Shown: piece by piece, positions 63,135 to 64,000 of the stretch
Numbering within the stretch: the stretch's first letter is position 1
How the letters are laid out: every line of letters starts with the position of its first letter
Assembly (NCBI GenBank): GCA_963698775.1
Contig: CAVOSE010000063.1
Coordinates: forward strand, 99,396 to 163,395
Direction of reading: 5' to 3'
DNA length: 64,000 bases
Source of the DNA: Thiohalocapsa sp963698775
GTDB lineage: Bacteria; Pseudomonadota; Gammaproteobacteria; Chromatiales; Chromatiaceae
Notes under the pieces: generated by a model
What the model saw: only the letters and a program-made list of their open reading frames with translations
Database searches by the model: none
Told to the model about the DNA's origin: nothing
Translations under genes and position numbers: made by a program

Positions 63135-64000
63135 TCAATCCGGAACCTTGATCGCCAGATCAGCCGGCCACGCCGCCTGCGCATCCAGCTTCAGCCAGGC
63201 CATACCCGGCAGGCCGGTCTTGACCGCTTGAAGTTCTTTTGCAGCAGCGCCGGGTCGATCCGCGCCTTGACGCGGAACATCAGCTTCTGCCGCTCGCTGG
63301 CCGTCTCCACCGTCTTGGGCGTGAACTGGGCGGTGCTGGCGACATAGGACACCCGCGCCGGAATCACGTACTGCGGCGCGGCATCGAGCACGATATGCAC
63401 TTCGCTGCCCAGCGCCACTCGCCCGACCACCGTCTCGGGCAGGAAGAAGGTCATGTAGACATCACTCAGATCGACCAGGTTGAGCACCTTGCCGCCGCTC
63501 GCCAGCACCTCGCCCGGCTGCGCGATGCGGTACTGCACGCGCCCAGCGCGCGGGGACTTGAGCAGACTGTCCTCGATGTCGGCCTCGACGCGGGCGACCG
63601 TCGCCTCGCTCGCCTCAACCCCGGAGTGGCGCCGACGACCGCGGCCTGCGCGGCGGTGATCGCCGCCTGCGTGGCGTTCACCTGGGCCTTCGCACCGGCC
63701 AGCGTGGCCTCGGCGCCATGCACGCTGGCGCGGTCATCATCAAGCACCTGGCGGGTCGTATCCCCTTGCCAGACAGCGTCTCGGAGCGCGCATAGCGCCG
63801 CTGCGCCGCATCCAGCTCGCTCTCGCGCTGCCCCACCAGGGCCTGCGCGGCGAGCGTGTCGCTCTCGCGCACGGCGACCTGCGCCTTGGCGCTGGCAACG
63901 GCGGTGACGGCCTGTCGGGACAGGGCCATGGCCTCGTCATGTTGCGCGTCGAGCACCGCGATGCGCATCTGCGCCAGCGGCTGGCCCACCTCCACGAAAT
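63135..64000 (-). pseudogene. HlyD-family membrane-fusion protein (3' part, frameshifted, runs off window)
   Basis: Coiled-coil hairpin (AVTAVASAKAQVAVRESDTLAAQALVGQRESELDAAQRRYARSE, over 63750-63900) and the beta-barrel domain (YRIAQPGEVLASGGKVLNLVDLSDVYMTFFLPE, LGSEVHIVLDAAPQYVIPARVSYVAS) of an RND/ABC adaptor. Frames change near 63775, 63640-63540 and 63230; the proper end LPGMAWLKLDAQAAWPADLA stops at 63135. The N-terminus lies beyond 64000. First gene of the hlyD-rbbA-yhhJ operon. Confidence 0.8.

Overview
The window looks like a GC-rich gammaproteobacterial chromosome, most probably a purple sulfur bacterium or close relative (Chromatiales). The pointers are the gene families present (the small Thivi_2564-type membrane protein, DUF2333, DUF1841, YdcH, DUF2058, a lexA-imuA-imuB cassette, Anbu) and the dispersed GTGGGAGCG hairpins and GTTGTC-armed repeats. 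This taxonomic call is an inference. Many genes carry single-base frameshifts, so either there is much recent gene decay or the consensus is imperfect; this matters most in 59.2-64.0 kb.

Left part (0-6.3 kb): a sulfotransferase, a frameshifted sulfatase-superfamily protein, glycerate kinase with the remnant of a GntP-type permease, and a SEC-C protein.

Metal/PQQ locus (6.4-20.6 kb): two divergent blocks. Leftward run an SRPBCC lipid-transfer-like protein, a YVTN propeller, three small unknown proteins, a two-PepSY secreted protein, ExbB, ExbD, TonB and a TonB-dependent receptor. Rightward run a PQQ-associated ABC system (binding protein, YVTN propeller, ATPase, permease, secreted protein) of the PedA1A2BC/Lut type. 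Together they resemble a complete outer- and inner-membrane uptake system for lanthanides or a related PQQ-enzyme cofactor. The quinoprotein dehydrogenase itself is not in the window.

Housekeeping and accessory part (20.7-35.6 kb): higBA, an MsbA-like exporter, YdcH, an OmpH/Skp chaperone, DUF2058, a NYN-LOTUS protein, a transposase relic, an SLH-domain protein, a Sel1-repeat protein, N-formylglutamate amidohydrolase plus transglutaminase, DUF1841, endonuclease III, and an SOS-controlled lexA-imuA-imuB operon that lacks dnaE2.

Duplicated stress cluster (35.6-53.4 kb): a block holding a Crp-like regulator, a shared promoter region, a small membrane protein, DUF2333, two secreted proteins, a 94-aa helical protein and phosphoketolase occurs twice, about 8.4 kb apart. 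The copies have decayed reciprocally: copy A keeps the intact regulator and DUF2333, copy B the intact secreted proteins and phosphoketolase. Anbu protease, transglutaminase, hemolysin III, CsbD and a truncated AI-2E transporter lie between or beside them, then a BON-MscS channel and a small lipoprotein. Two copies of a 131-bp MITE-like element sit in this block.

Right part (53.6-64 kb): a detached 3' fragment of a yhhJ permease, hflK-hflC (frameshifts make one continuous reading frame), a DUF1488 gene cut by an IS66-type element that carries an adenine methylase, and a leftward hlyD-rbbA-yhhJ transporter operon riddled with single-base indels up to the window edge.
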